64,000 nucleotides of DNA from CAZMXP01 sp964570285 (GCA_964570285.1 CAZMXP010000023.1:5955-69954), one strand, 5' to 3'. Numbered from the stretch's first letter, positions 8,037-17,151 are shown. Program-made: numbers and translations. Notes: generated by a model not told the origin, from the sequence alone.

Positions 8037-9437
8037 ATGGAACAGCTCTCCATCCGGACGGTCGCCGCGTGGACAGGAGGAAGGTATGACGGGCCCGACC
8101 TGCGGGTTTCGGGCGTGTCGACCGACTCGCGCGGGATCGTCAAGGACGACCTCTTCGTCGCGCTGCGCGGCGCCACCCACGACGGTCACGGGTATCTGGG
8201 CGAGGCCTTCGCGAGCGGCGCCGCGGCCGCGCTCGTGGACAGCGCCGATGCCGCGCGCGTCCACCATGCGATGGGCAGGGCGGTCGTCGTCGTCGCGGAT
8301 GCGCGGCGTGCGTTGGGCGACCTCGCCGCCGCCTACCGGAAGAGTCTCGACCTGAAGGTCATCGGGATCACCGGCAGCAACGGGAAGACGACCACGAAGG
8401 AGATGCTGCGCCTGCTGCTCGGGTCGCGCGCGGCCGGCTCCCCGAAGTCGTTCAACAACGACATCGGGGTCCCGCTGACGCTGCTCTCCGCCAACCGGAA
8501 CCACTCGTGGTGCGTCGTGGAGATGGGGACGAGCGGGCCGGGCGAGATCGCGCGCCTCGCGGCGATCGCGGCCCCCGACGTGGGCGTGGTGCTCAACGTC
8601 GGCGAGTCGCACCTGGAGCGGCTCGGGGATCTGGACGGCGTCGCCGAGGAGAAGGGGGCGCTGGTCGCCGCGCTGCCGGTCGAAGGCTGCGCGATCCTCA
8701 ACCACGACGACCCGCGCACGCGGGCGATGGCCGAGCGCGCGCCGGGGTACGCGATGACCTTTGGCACGTGGCCGGAGGCCGACCTCTTCGCGGGCGACGT
8801 GCGGGCGCGCGGGAGCACGCTCTCGTTCCTCTTCCTGCACCGCAAGCGCGTCCGGATGTCGCTGATCGGGCTTCACAATGTGCACAACGCGCTCGCGGCG
8901 TCGGCCGCGGCGCTCTGGCTGGGCCTGGATCCGTGGGAGGTGGCGGTCCGCCTCGAGGAGTTCCGCGCCGCGCCGATGCGCATGGCGATGGAGGAGGTCG
9001 GCCGGGTCCGGCTGATCAACGACGCGTACAACTCCAACCCCCGGTCGGTCGCGTCCGCGATCCTCGAGATGAGCTGGCGCGGCGCCGGTCGCCGCATCGC
9101 GGTCCTCGGCGACATGCTGGAACTCGGCCCGCGCGCCGAGGAACTCCATCGCGCGGTGGGCGTACAGGTCGCGCGCTCGCGCATCGACGTCCTCTGGGCG
9201 ATCGGACCGCTGTCGCAGGGCACCGCCGCGGCGGCGAAGGGGGCCGGGGTGCCGGAAGTCTACTGGTCGCCGGACGTGCCGAAGGCGCTGGCGGAGTCCC
9301 CGATCACCCCTAGGGCTCGCGACGTCGTGCTCTTCAAGGCGTCGCGCGGCGTCCGCATGGAGCGCGTCTACGACGCCGTCCGCGAACGGCTGCTGCGCCG
9401 CCGGCGTGTCGCGCGGCCGACCGAGGCGAGGGCCTGA
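8037..9437 (+). CDS. murF: UDP-MurNAc-tripeptide:D-Ala-D-Ala ligase MurF
   Basis: 466 residues. It shows the Mur ligase N-terminal fold (SVSTDSR-type motif as GVSTDSRGIVKDDLFVAL), the ATP loop GSNGKTTTKEM, the Mg-binding FNNDIGVPLTLL region and NDAYNSNP near the C-terminal domain. It adds D-Ala-D-Ala to complete the pentapeptide precursor. GGAGGA lies 10 bases before the ATG. mraY begins 7 bases after its stop. Confidence 0.97.
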   Translation: MEQLSIRTVAAWTGGRYDGPDLRVSGVSTDSRGIVKDDLFVALRGATHDGHGYLGEAFASGAAAALVDSADAARVHHAMGRAVVVVADARRALGDLAAAYRKSLDLKVIGITGSNGKTTTKEMLRLLLGSRAAGSPKSFNNDIGVPLTLLSANRNHSWCVVEMGTSGPGEIARLAAIAAPDVGVVLNVGESHLERLGDLDGVAEEKGALVAALPVEGCAILNHDDPRTRAMAERAPGYAMTFGTWPEADLFAGDVRARGSTLSFLFLHRKRVRMSLIGLHNVHNALAASAAALWLGLDPWEVAVRLEEFRAAPMRMAMEEVGRVRLINDAYNSNPRSVASAILEMSWRGAGRRIAVLGDMLELGPRAEELHRAVGVQVARSRIDVLWAIGPLSQGTAAAAKGAGVPEVYWSPDVPKALAESPITPRARDVVLFKASRGVRMERVYDAVRERLLRRRRVARPTEARA

Positions 9438-9444
9438 GCGCGCG

Positions 9445-10674
9445 ATGCTCTACTGGATCTTCGTCCCGCTGGAGCCCTGGTTCCAGGGATTCAACCTCTT
9501 CCGGTACATCACCTTCCGCGCCGCGTTCGCGGCGATCCTCGCGTTCCTCGTCGTGCTCGTCTGCGGCCCCGGCGTGGTCGCCTGGCTGCGCGAGCGCAAC
9601 GTGCGCGGCTGTGTCGGGCACAGCTCGGAGACGCTCGCGCGCCTGCGGGAGAGCAAGCAGGGCGTGCCCACGATGGGCGGCCTGCTGATCCTCCTCGCCG
9701 TCTCGGTCTCGACGCTGATGCTGGGGCGCCTCGACAACCTCTACGTCGTCGTCAGCCTGCTGGCGTTCCTCGCGTTCGGCGTGCTGGGGGCGGTGGACGA
9801 CTGGTCGAAGCTCCGCGGACCGGGGTCGAAGGGGCTCTCGGAGCGCCGGAAACTCGCGGGGCAGTTGGCCATCGCCGGCGCGGCGCTCTTCGTCTTCTAT
9901 CTGGCCGCCTCCGAGAGCCGCCCCTTCGCCCGCGCTCCGGCGGTGCTCCCTTCGCCCTACCGCCAGACGATGGAACTCGCCGACCGGGAGGCGACCGTGG
10001 CGGCGGTCGGCGCGCGGGTGACCGCCACGCAGGTGCCCCATGTGCAGGCCGACCACCGGACCGACTTGCAGGTGCCCTTCGCGAAACACCTCTGCATCGA
10101 TCTCGGGCTGCTCTTCCTGCTGTGGGGAGGGCTGGTGGTCGTCGGGGCGAGCAACGCGGTCAATCTCACCGACGGTCTCGACGGCCTCGCCACCGGCTGC
10201 GTCGCGATCGCCGCCTTGACCTTCGCCGCCATCGCCTATCTCGCCGGCCGCGCCGACGTCGCCGACTTCCTCTTCCTCTTCCACCTGCCCGGGGTCGGCG
10301 AGTTGACCGTGCTCTGCGCGGCGCTGGCCGGGGCGAGCCTCGGCTTCCTCTGGTTCAACGGCTTCCCCGCGACGGTGTTCATGGGCGACACCGGGTCCCT
10401 CGCGCTCGGCGGCACCCTCGGGCTCGTCGCGGTGGCCACCCGTCACGAGCTGACGCTGCTGGTCGTCGGCGGGGTCTTCGTCGCGGAGGCGGTCTCCGTG
10501 ATCGCCCAGCGCCGCTGGTACCGCTGGACCGGCGGGCAGCGCCTCTTCCGCTGCGCGCCGCTGCATCACCACTACCAGTTCCACGGGCTGCACGAGGTCA
10601 AGGTGACGATCCGGTTCTGGATCGTCGCGGTCATCCTCGCGCTGCTCGCCCTCGCGCTGCTCAAACTCCGATGA
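9445..10674 (+). CDS. mraY: Phospho-MurNAc-pentapeptide transferase MraY
   Basis: 409-residue polytopic membrane enzyme that makes lipid I. Conserved loops are KQGVPTMGG, GAVDDWSKL, NAVNLTDGLDGLATG, FMGDTGSLALGG and PLHHHYQFHGLHE. It is longer than the usual 320-360 residues because of about 45 extra residues before NAVNLTDG (around residues 170-215), a hydrophilic stretch rich in charged residues. ATG 9445 is used because earlier in-frame codons overlap murF. The stop overlaps ftsW (ATGA). Confidence 0.96.
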   Translation: MLYWIFVPLEPWFQGFNLFRYITFRAAFAAILAFLVVLVCGPGVVAWLRERNVRGCVGHSSETLARLRESKQGVPTMGGLLILLAVSVSTLMLGRLDNLYVVVSLLAFLAFGVLGAVDDWSKLRGPGSKGLSERRKLAGQLAIAGAALFVFYLAASESRPFARAPAVLPSPYRQTMELADREATVAAVGARVTATQVPHVQADHRTDLQVPFAKHLCIDLGLLFLLWGGLVVVGASNAVNLTDGLDGLATGCVAIAALTFAAIAYLAGRADVADFLFLFHLPGVGELTVLCAALAGASLGFLWFNGFPATVFMGDTGSLALGGTLGLVAVATRHELTLLVVGGVFVAEAVSVIAQRRWYRWTGGQRLFRCAPLHHHYQFHGLHEVKVTIRFWIVAVILALLALALLKLR

Positions 10675-11741
10675 TCGAACGCCTCGACCCCTTCCGCCCC
10701 CGGACCCCCCACGCGGACGCCATGGGCGTCTTCGTCCCGGCGCTGCTGCTGACGGGGCTAGGACTCGTCTGCGTCTATTCGTTCGGCGCCCCCTTCGCGC
10801 TCCGGCAGGCGCTCTGGGCGATCCTCGGCGTCGCGGGCTGCGTCGCGGTCTCGCGGATCCCCCTGGCGCGGCTGCAGAGCGGCGCCCCGCTCTTCGCCCT
10901 CGCCACCGGCGCGCTGCTGCTGATCGCGCTGCTCTTCGCGCCCGACATCGCCGGCACCAAGCGCTGGCTCGTCATTCCGCAGGTGGGCTACTTCCAGCCC
11001 TCCGAACTGGCCAAGCTCGCGCTGATCCTCCTCTTGGCGGGGCGCCTGGCCCGGCCCGCGTCCGAGCAGCGCGGCCTCTTCCGGATCACATGGCCCGCCC
11101 TCGCGCTCTGCGGGCTCGTGCTGCTCGCCCCCGACTTCGGGACGGCGGTCTTCCTCGCCTGCCTCGGCATGGCGCTGCTCGTGCTCGCGGGCGTGCGCGT
11201 CGGCAAGGTGCTGGCGGTGATCGCCGGGGCGGTGCCGGTGCTCGCGCTCTTCGTCGGCCAGTACGAGTACATGCAGCGCCGCCTCGACTTCTTCCGGGGC
11301 CACCTCAACTACCAGCAGGTGCAGGCGATGCTCGCCTTCGGGAACGGCGGCCTGCTCGGGCAGGGGCTCGGCGCGGGACGCCAGAAGATGCACTACCTCC
11401 CGGCGGGCCACACCGACTTCGTGCTCGCCAACATCGGCGAGGAACTCGGCTTCCTCGGGATCGCGTTCATCGGCGTCCTCTTCGCCGCGATCCTCGTGCA
11501 TGGCGTGCGCGTCTCCGCGGCGGCGTGGCCGCGGGACCGCTTCGCCGCGCTCGTCGCCGCGGGAGCCACCTTCGCGGTCGTGTTCCAGGCGGTTCTCAAC
11601 ATCGCGGTCAGCACGGGCGCGGCGCCCACCAAGGGCATCTCCCTCCCCTTCTTCTCGCAGGGGGGCAGCAATCTTCTCATCTCGCTCCTCGCGATCGGAC
11701 TGGTCGTCAATGTCGGCCGCTCGCTCCGGAACCAACCATGA
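10671..11741 (+). CDS. ftsW: Septal peptidoglycan glycosyltransferase FtsW
   Basis: 356-residue SEDS-family protein with about ten membrane segments. Typical motifs are GTKRWL, FQPSELAKLALIL, DFGTAVFL, GLGAGRQKMHYLPAGHTDFVLANIGEELG and the C-terminal GISLPFFSQGGSNLL. It polymerises lipid II at the septum in complex with FtsI. Both ends overlap the neighbouring genes by four bases, so it is translationally coupled to mraY and murG. Confidence 0.96.
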   Translation: MIERLDPFRPRTPHADAMGVFVPALLLTGLGLVCVYSFGAPFALRQALWAILGVAGCVAVSRIPLARLQSGAPLFALATGALLLIALLFAPDIAGTKRWLVIPQVGYFQPSELAKLALILLLAGRLARPASEQRGLFRITWPALALCGLVLLAPDFGTAVFLACLGMALLVLAGVRVGKVLAVIAGAVPVLALFVGQYEYMQRRLDFFRGHLNYQQVQAMLAFGNGGLLGQGLGAGRQKMHYLPAGHTDFVLANIGEELGFLGIAFIGVLFAAILVHGVRVSAAAWPRDRFAALVAAGATFAVVFQAVLNIAVSTGAAPTKGISLPFFSQGGSNLLISLLAIGLVVNVGRSLRNQP

Positions 11742-12850
11742 TCGGTCCCCTACGACGTCCTCGCCTCGTCTTCGCCGGCGGCGGTACCGGCGGCCATCTC
11801 TACCCCGGTCTCGCGGTCGCCCGCGCCCTCCGCGGCTTCGAGCCGCTCTTCCTCCTGCCCGCCGGACGGGGCGACGAGGCGCGCCTGCGCGGCGAGTTCG
11901 AGTCGCGCACGGTCGAGGCGCCGCGCCCCGACCGCGGTCGCCTGCTCTACCCCGCGCGCCTGCTGAAAGCGGTCAAGGAGGCGCGCCGGTTGCTCCGCGA
12001 TCTCGGCGCGGAGGGGGTCGTCGGGCTTGGCGGGTACGCGAGCGTCCCCGCCGCGCTCGCGGCGCGCACGCTCGGCCTCCCGCTCTACCTCGTGGAGTGC
12101 AACGCGGTGCCCGGCAAGGCGACGCGCCTGCTCTCGCGCCTCGCCCACGGCATCGGCCTCGGCAGCGAAGGCGCGCGCGAACGGCTTCCCGCGCGCGCCT
12201 GCCGGGTCACGGGAACGCCGCTTCGGCAGGAGTTGCGCCAGCCGGCGCGCGCCGAGGAGTTCGGCCTCGCGAGCGGGGTCGGAACACTGCTCGTGCTCGG
12301 GGGCAGCCAGGGCGCCCGGACGCTGAACACCCGCGTGCTCGACGCGCTCCCCTCGTGCGCGGGGCTCCCCTTCCAGGTGCTGCATTGCGCCGGCGAAGGT
12401 GACGCGGAGCGCGTGCGCGACGCCTACCGCAGGCTCCCGGTGCGCGCGACGGTGGTCGATTTCCTTCCGGAGATCGGGCGCGCCTACTGCGTCGCCGACC
12501 TCGTGCTCAGCCGCGGCGGCGCGTCGACCGTGGCGGAGTGCCTCGCGCTCGGTCGCCCGGCGGCGATCGTGCCCTACCCCTGGCACAAGGACGGCCAGCA
12601 GCGGCTCAACGCGGAGTCCGCCGTCCGCGCGGGGGCGGCGCGACTCATCGAGGAGGAGGCCCTCACGCCGGACCGCCTCCGCGACCTGATCACCGGAGTG
12701 CTGCTCGACCCGGGCACGTTGCTCCCGATGGCGACCTCCGCGCTCGCGCTCGGGCGGCCCGAGGCCGCGCTCGCGATGGCCGAGCACCTGATCGAGTCGA
12801 TGGAGGGAAGGGCGGGCGGCCCGGGCGCCATCGCGGAGCTGGGCGGATGA
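11738..12850 (+). CDS. murG: UDP-GlcNAc transferase MurG
   Basis: 370-residue GT28 glycosyltransferase converting lipid I to lipid II on the inner membrane face. The N-terminal G loop GGGTGGHLYPGLAVARAL and the second loop LVLGGSQGARTLN are present. The donor-site region SRGGASTVAECLALGRPAAIVPYP is intact. It begins inside the ftsW stop and ends inside the murC start. Confidence 0.97.
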   Translation: MIGPLRRPRLVFAGGGTGGHLYPGLAVARALRGFEPLFLLPAGRGDEARLRGEFESRTVEAPRPDRGRLLYPARLLKAVKEARRLLRDLGAEGVVGLGGYASVPAALAARTLGLPLYLVECNAVPGKATRLLSRLAHGIGLGSEGARERLPARACRVTGTPLRQELRQPARAEEFGLASGVGTLLVLGGSQGARTLNTRVLDALPSCAGLPFQVLHCAGEGDAERVRDAYRRLPVRATVVDFLPEIGRAYCVADLVLSRGGASTVAECLALGRPAAIVPYPWHKDGQQRLNAESAVRAGAARLIEEEALTPDRLRDLITGVLLDPGTLLPMATSALALGRPEAALAMAEHLIESMEGRAGGPGAIAELGG

Positions 12851-14217
12851 TTGCCCAGAAGGCCCTCGACTTCGCGCGCCCCCGCAGGCTGCACCTGCTC
12901 GGCATCGGGGGAAGCGGCATGGCACCGCTCGCGCAACTGCTGCGGGCGGAGGGCCACGCGGTCACCGGCGCCGACGCCAAGCCGGGGGAGGCCGTGGCGC
13001 GCCTGAGGCAGGCGGGGATTCCCGTGATGACCGGCCTCGAGGCGGACCTGCTTCCGTCGGGAACGGAGGCTGTGATCCATACCGCGGCCCTCGCCGCCGA
13101 CGCCCCGGCGCTCGTGCGCGCCCGGGCCCTCGAACTCCCCCTCCTCAAGTATGCGAAGGCGGTCGCCCTCTACGCCCGCGACAAGCGCACCCTCGCCGTG
13201 GCCGGCACCCACGGCAAGACGACGACCACCGCGCTGCTCGCCCACGCGATGCGCCGCGCCGGGTGCGACCCGAGCTACCTGCTGGGCGGCACCGCGGCGC
13301 AACTGCCGCAGCCGGGGCGCGGGAGTTCGCGCTACCTCGTGCTCGAGGCGTGCGAGTTCGACCGCAGCTTCCTGCACTTCCAGCCCGAGGTCGCGATCGT
13401 CACGAACATCGAGGCCGACCATCTCGACTACTACCGCGACATCGTCGAGATCTGCGCCGCCTTCCGCACCTTCGCCTCCCAGGTCTCGGGGCTTCTCGTG
13501 CTGCACGAGGGGCTGCGGGAGACGATCGCCCGCGCCGGAGGGATCCGGGCCAGGGTCCGCACCTTCGGGGTCTCCTGCGACGCCGACGTGAGGGTCCTCG
13601 ACGCGGGGGCGGTGCACGGGGTGCGGCGGTTCGCCTGCGGCGGGCGCGAGTACCGCCTGCGGCTGCCCGGCGCGCACAACCTGCTGAATGCCGCCGCCGT
13701 GCTCGCCGTCACCGCCGAACTCGGCCTCGACGCCGAGGCGGTCGGCGCCGCGCTCGAGAGCTTCGAGGGCGTGGGGCGACGGCTGCAGGTCCTCGGCAGC
13801 CCGCGCGGCGTGGCGGTCGTGGACGACTACGCGCACCATCCCACGGAGGTGCTTGCGGGCCTCCGGGCGCTGCGCGACGCTTACCAGCCGCGGCGGCTCT
13901 GGTGCGTCTTCCAGCCCCACCAGTACTCGCGCCTCCGCCGCTTCCTCGGTGACTTCGCCGCGGCGCTCGCCCTCGCCGACTGCGTCGTCGTTCCCGAGAT
14001 CTACTCCGCGCGCGACGGCGAGGAGGACCGGCGGGCCGTCACCGCCGGCGATCTCGTGCGCGAGGTCATCGCGAACGGGGGGCAGGCGGAGTTCATCCCG
14101 AGTTTCGAGTCGATCGTCGACTTCGTGCGGTCCCAGGCGCGCGCGGGCGACGTCGTGGTCACGATGGGAGCGGGGGACGTCGGCGATGTTGCCGGTCGAC
14201 TGGCTGCGGCCCTTTGA
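12847..14217 (+). CDS. murC: UDP-MurNAc:L-alanine ligase MurC
   Basis: 456 residues. The Rossmann-like motif HLLGIGGSGMAPLA opens the protein; AGTHGKTTTTALL is the ATP loop, EADHLDYY and HNLLNAAAVLA are substrate-domain motifs, and DDYAHHPTEVLAGL lies in the C-terminal domain. It adds the first amino acid of the stem peptide. Its last 32 bases overlap the start of murB. Confidence 0.97.
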   Translation: MIAQKALDFARPRRLHLLGIGGSGMAPLAQLLRAEGHAVTGADAKPGEAVARLRQAGIPVMTGLEADLLPSGTEAVIHTAALAADAPALVRARALELPLLKYAKAVALYARDKRTLAVAGTHGKTTTTALLAHAMRRAGCDPSYLLGGTAAQLPQPGRGSSRYLVLEACEFDRSFLHFQPEVAIVTNIEADHLDYYRDIVEICAAFRTFASQVSGLLVLHEGLRETIARAGGIRARVRTFGVSCDADVRVLDAGAVHGVRRFACGGREYRLRLPGAHNLLNAAAVLAVTAELGLDAEAVGAALESFEGVGRRLQVLGSPRGVAVVDDYAHHPTEVLAGLRALRDAYQPRRLWCVFQPHQYSRLRRFLGDFAAALALADCVVVPEIYSARDGEEDRRAVTAGDLVREVIANGGQAEFIPSFESIVDFVRSQARAGDVVVTMGAGDVGDVAGRLAAAL

Positions 14218-15076
14218 CGGCGTCTGGGAGAGGGAGCGCCCTCTCGCGCCCTCCACGACGTGGCGGATCGGCGGTCCGGCGGAGCTCTGGTTCGAACCGC
14301 GAACCGTGGAGGAGCTCTCCGCGATCGTCGCCGCGCTCTGGCGGCAGGGCATCCCGTGGCGCGTGCTCGGCGGCGGGAGCAACCTCCTCGTGCCCGACCG
14401 GGGCGTGCGCGGCGGCGTGCTCTCGCTCCGCCGCATGCAGCGCATCGAGGTCGCGGGCGAGCGTCTCGTCGCGGAGGCCGGCGCGCCGCTCCACAGCGTC
14501 GTGCACCGCGCCCAGCAGGCAGGCCTCCTCGGCGCGGAGGCGCTCGCGGGCATTCCCGGCCACGTCGGCGGCGCGATCTTCGGGAACGCGGGGGGGCGCT
14601 ACGGCGACATCGGGAGCCGCGTCGAGCAGATCGATTTCGTGGGGGCGCAGGGGGAGCCGGGCGAGGTCCGGCCCGGCGAAGGCAGCGGCTTTTTCGCCTA
14701 CCGCTCCTCGCTGGTCGGGGATCGCATCGTCGTGCGCACCCATCTGAAACTCTCGCCGGGCGAACCGGGCGCGGTCCGCGAGGAGACAAGGCGCATCATC
14801 CGCGAGCGGCGCGCGTCGCAGCCCGGCTGGGTCGGCAATGCCGGCTGCGTCTTCAAGAACCCGCCCGGCCACTCGGCGGGACGCCTCATCGACCTCGCCC
14901 GCCTGAAAGGGACGAGGGTCGGCGGGATCTGCGTCTCGCCGATCCACGCCAACTTCTTCGAGAACGACGGCCGCGGCAGCGCGGACGACGTCGCGCGCCT
15001 GGTCGACGTGGTGCAGGAGCGCGTCTCGCGCGAGCACGGCGTCGCGCTGGAGGTGGAGGTGCGCCGATGGGTCTGA
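14186..15076 (+). CDS. murB: UDP-N-acetylenolpyruvoylglucosamine reductase MurB
   Basis: 296 residues of the FAD-binding PCMH-type reductase. Motifs: STTWRIGGPAELW, LGGGSNLLVPDRGVRG, GIPGHVGGAIFGNAGGRYGDIG and FAYRSSL, with the catalytic GCVFKNPPG and HANFFEN near the C-terminus. The absence of the type II insert suggests the compact form. ATG 14186 lies inside murC. The stop overlaps the ftsQ start by 10 bases. Confidence 0.96.
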   Translation: MLPVDWLRPFDGVWERERPLAPSTTWRIGGPAELWFEPRTVEELSAIVAALWRQGIPWRVLGGGSNLLVPDRGVRGGVLSLRRMQRIEVAGERLVAEAGAPLHSVVHRAQQAGLLGAEALAGIPGHVGGAIFGNAGGRYGDIGSRVEQIDFVGAQGEPGEVRPGEGSGFFAYRSSLVGDRIVVRTHLKLSPGEPGAVREETRRIIRERRASQPGWVGNAGCVFKNPPGHSAGRLIDLARLKGTRVGGICVSPIHANFFENDGRGSADDVARLVDVVQERVSREHGVALEVEVRRWV

Positions 15077-15876
15077 TCCGGCGTCTGCTCGCCGCGCGCG
15101 GAAGCTGGCTCCTGTTGGGCGTGTTGCTGCTCGCGAGCCTCAGCCGTATCGCCGTACGGGGCCTCGCCCGCGACCCGCGCTTCGACGCCACGCCCGAGAT
15201 CGCCGGCGTGCGCGGCCCCGCGTGGGGGGGGGAGGCGCTCGTCGAGCCGGTCGTCGCGCGGCTGAAGGCGCTCGGTCCGGTCAACCTCTTCGACGAGCGG
15301 TTCGAGGAGCGCATCGTCCACGCCTTGCGCGAAGTGCCCGGCATCGCCTCCGTGGACCGGTTGCGCAAGCTGTGGCCCCGACGCTACGCGGTGGAGTTCA
15401 CCTTCCACCGTCCGGTGGCCGTCGTCGAGCGCGGGGAGTCGCGGCACCCGGTGACGCGCGAGGGCGTCCTCCTCCCGTTCGAAGCCTACGAGCACGCCAG
15501 CCGCGGGCTGCTGCGCCTGATCGGGGTTACGGGGGCCGCTCCCGCGACGGGGTCGCGTTGGGAGAGCGCCGCGCTCTCCGACGGACTTGCGACGGTGGAG
15601 CAACTCACCCCCCACCTCGCGACCCTCGCGCCGCTGGGACTCGTCAGCATCGATGTCTCGCGCAGCGCCGACCCGCGGCAGGGGGTGACCCTTGGCGGCA
15701 GCGACGGCACGACGGTGCGCTGGGGCCGTCCGCGCGCCTCCGTCGCGGAGAACCCGATCGACCGCAAGATCCGCTACCTCGCCATCGCGGCAAGACACCT
15801 CGCCCAGGTGCGCGGGCGCGAGATCGATGTCCGGTACGGCGACCTGTATCTGCGAGAAACAGGCAGCCAGCCATAG
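15067..15876 (+). CDS. ftsQ: FtsQ/DivIB division protein, tail altered by prophage
   Basis: 269 residues: one N-terminal membrane segment (about 10-27), a POTRA-like region (LREVPGIASVDRLRKLWPRRYAVEF) and a beta domain ending in the FtsQ-type strand EIDVRYGDLYLRE. The last five residues (TGSQP) lie beyond the candidate attL core, so they come from the prophage. Joined to the right flank, the frame would instead run 12 more residues to a TGA at 58967-58969, a 276-residue protein. Function is probably retained. The stop TAG abuts a GTG of the integrase frame. Confidence 0.88.
   Translation: MGLIRRLLAARGSWLLLGVLLLASLSRIAVRGLARDPRFDATPEIAGVRGPAWGGEALVEPVVARLKALGPVNLFDERFEERIVHALREVPGIASVDRLRKLWPRRYAVEFTFHRPVAVVERGESRHPVTREGVLLPFEAYEHASRGLLRLIGVTGAAPATGSRWESAALSDGLATVEQLTPHLATLAPLGLVSIDVSRSADPRQGVTLGGSDGTTVRWGRPRASVAENPIDRKIRYLAIAARHLAQVRGREIDVRYGDLYLRETGSQP
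15849..15858 (+). other. attL core (candidate)
   Basis: TCTGCGAGAA in the last codons of ftsQ; the same 10 bases occur at 58921-58930. The similarity continues imperfectly to the right (ACAGGCAG against TCGGGCGG). The integrase gene starts 68 bases away, as is usual for an attachment site. Confidence 0.65.
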
Positions 15877-15897
15877 TGGCCGATTTTGCTTGCAATC

Positions 15898-15924
15898 TGG
15901 TCCCTGTTGGTCCCAAATGGTCCC
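15898..15924 (+). repeat. Three TGGTCCC repeats at 10-bp spacing
   Basis: Identical TGGTCCC copies begin at 15898, 15908 and 15918, in helical phase, between the attL core and the integrase start. This suits integrase arm-type sites or an operator for int. Related half-sites (TGGTCC and inverted GGGACC) lie near the other end at 58835-58854. Confidence 0.6.
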
Positions 15925-15926
15925 GA

Positions 15927-16988
15927 GTGTCGAGAAGAGACTGGGGCAGCCTGCAGCGTCGCGGCAACCGCTGGACGATCAGGTACGTCGATCCGACGAC
16001 GGGCAGGCGCACGCGCAAGACGCTGCCGGCTTCCGTCCCGGCCCGCCTCACCGACTCCGAGTCCGATGCGATCCTCGCCGCCTTCCGGCGCCGCCTCGAG
16101 CGCACCGGTGGACGCACGCTCGCCTCGTTCATCGACCACCACGAGCCCGTCTACCGCTCGCGCGTGAGGCCCGGCACCGCCGCCTGCGTGCTCTACTCCG
16201 CCCGCAAGCTCGCAACCGAGCTCGGCGACTTGCCCATGCGCGCCGTCGACGCCTCCTTCGCCGCGACGTTCCTGGCGGGCCTGAAGCGCACCGGCCTCGG
16301 CCGCGGTGCCGCGGTGAGCGACTTCACCCTGCGGCAGTACCGCAACGTGCTGCGCTCCTTCTGGAACGCGGCGGTCGAGGCGGGATGGGCCGACGCGAAT
16401 CCCTGGGTCGCAGTGAAGATCGCCAGGCCGCAGGAACGCCCCGTCCCGGTTCTCGTTGCCGACGAGTGTGCTCGCCTCCTCGCGGCCCTGCCGCCTCGCT
16501 ACCGCGCGATCGCCGGACTCATGCTGGAGACGGGCCTCCGGAAGAGCGAGGCCTTCGCGCTCGTCTGGGAGGACGTGGCGGGCAACGGCGTGACCGTCCG
16601 GGCGAGCAAGACCGGCAAGCCGCGCACGGTCCCGCTCACCACTGCGGCCCGTGCGATCCTCGAAGGTGTGCCCAGGCGCCGCGGCGTCGGTCGCACGAAC
16701 CGCGTATTCCCCTCGCGCCTGCGTCCCGACGTCCTCCACGCCGCCTGCGCGAAGGCGGGGCTCCCGCGTCTGAGGATCCACGACCTGCGGCACATCTTCG
16801 CCGTGCGGTGCGCCCGCGCCGGCGTGCCGCTGCTCCACCTGTCGAAGATCCTCGGGCACTCCACCGTGGCGATGACGCAGCGGTACGCCGACCACTGCCC
16901 CGACTCGATGGCGGCGGAGGGGATCGGCCGGCTTGAATCTCACGAGCGCAGCGCCTCCTCGGCGATGGCCTCGGGGTCGACCGGCTGA
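15927..16988 (+). CDS. int: Tyrosine recombinase / phage integrase
   Basis: 353 residues. N-terminal part resembles an arm-binding domain (RRGNRWTIRYVDP), followed by a SAM-like core-binding domain (about 63-160) and the catalytic domain. The catalytic set is visible: Arg 205 (TGLRKSE), Lys near 228-231, His 285 and Arg 288 (HDLRH), His 311 (LGHSTVAMTQRY) and nucleophile Tyr 320. GTG 15927 is preferred; an upstream in-frame GTG at 15876 overlaps the ftsQ stop and would read through the TGGTCCC repeats. Placed at the left end next to attL, it should integrate and excise the element. Confidence 0.93.
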   Translation: MSRRDWGSLQRRGNRWTIRYVDPTTGRRTRKTLPASVPARLTDSESDAILAAFRRRLERTGGRTLASFIDHHEPVYRSRVRPGTAACVLYSARKLATELGDLPMRAVDASFAATFLAGLKRTGLGRGAAVSDFTLRQYRNVLRSFWNAAVEAGWADANPWVAVKIARPQERPVPVLVADECARLLAALPPRYRAIAGLMLETGLRKSEAFALVWEDVAGNGVTVRASKTGKPRTVPLTTAARAILEGVPRRRGVGRTNRVFPSRLRPDVLHAACAKAGLPRLRIHDLRHIFAVRCARAGVPLLHLSKILGHSTVAMTQRYADHCPDSMAAEGIGRLESHERSASSAMASGSTG

Positions 16989-17143
16989 CGCGCGCCCCAG
17001 ATCGCCCAGAACGCGGAGTCGAGCAGGCGGCCGCGCTTGACGGTGACGCCGTTCGACGCGAGCCAGCGCCTGGCGGAGCGGACGTGCTTGAGCCCGAGCT
17101 GCCGGCGCGCCCACTCGACGGTGCGCAGCGTCTCCGTTGACAC
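16940..17143 (-). CDS. Small HTH protein, possible excisionase
   Basis: About 67 residues with a helix-turn-helix-like stretch (ARRQLGLKHVRSARRWLASNGV). It overlaps the 3' end of int by 49 bases on the opposite strand. GTG 17143 lies just after the stop of the upstream regulator gene, so it is probably in the same transcript. Position and size suit an excisionase or a small DNA-binding regulator; neither is proven. A longer version starting at GTG 17200 is possible but would overlap the upstream gene. Confidence 0.5.
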   Translation of the reverse strand: MSTETLRTVEWARRQLGLKHVRSARRWLASNGVTVKRGRLLDSAFWAIWGARQPVDPEAIAEEALRS

Positions 17144-17151
17144 TGGGGCAC

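Noticed and set aside
9880..10150. Frameshift in mraY
   Set aside because: The extra residues stay in frame and conserved motifs are intact on both sides, so it is an insertion, not an error.
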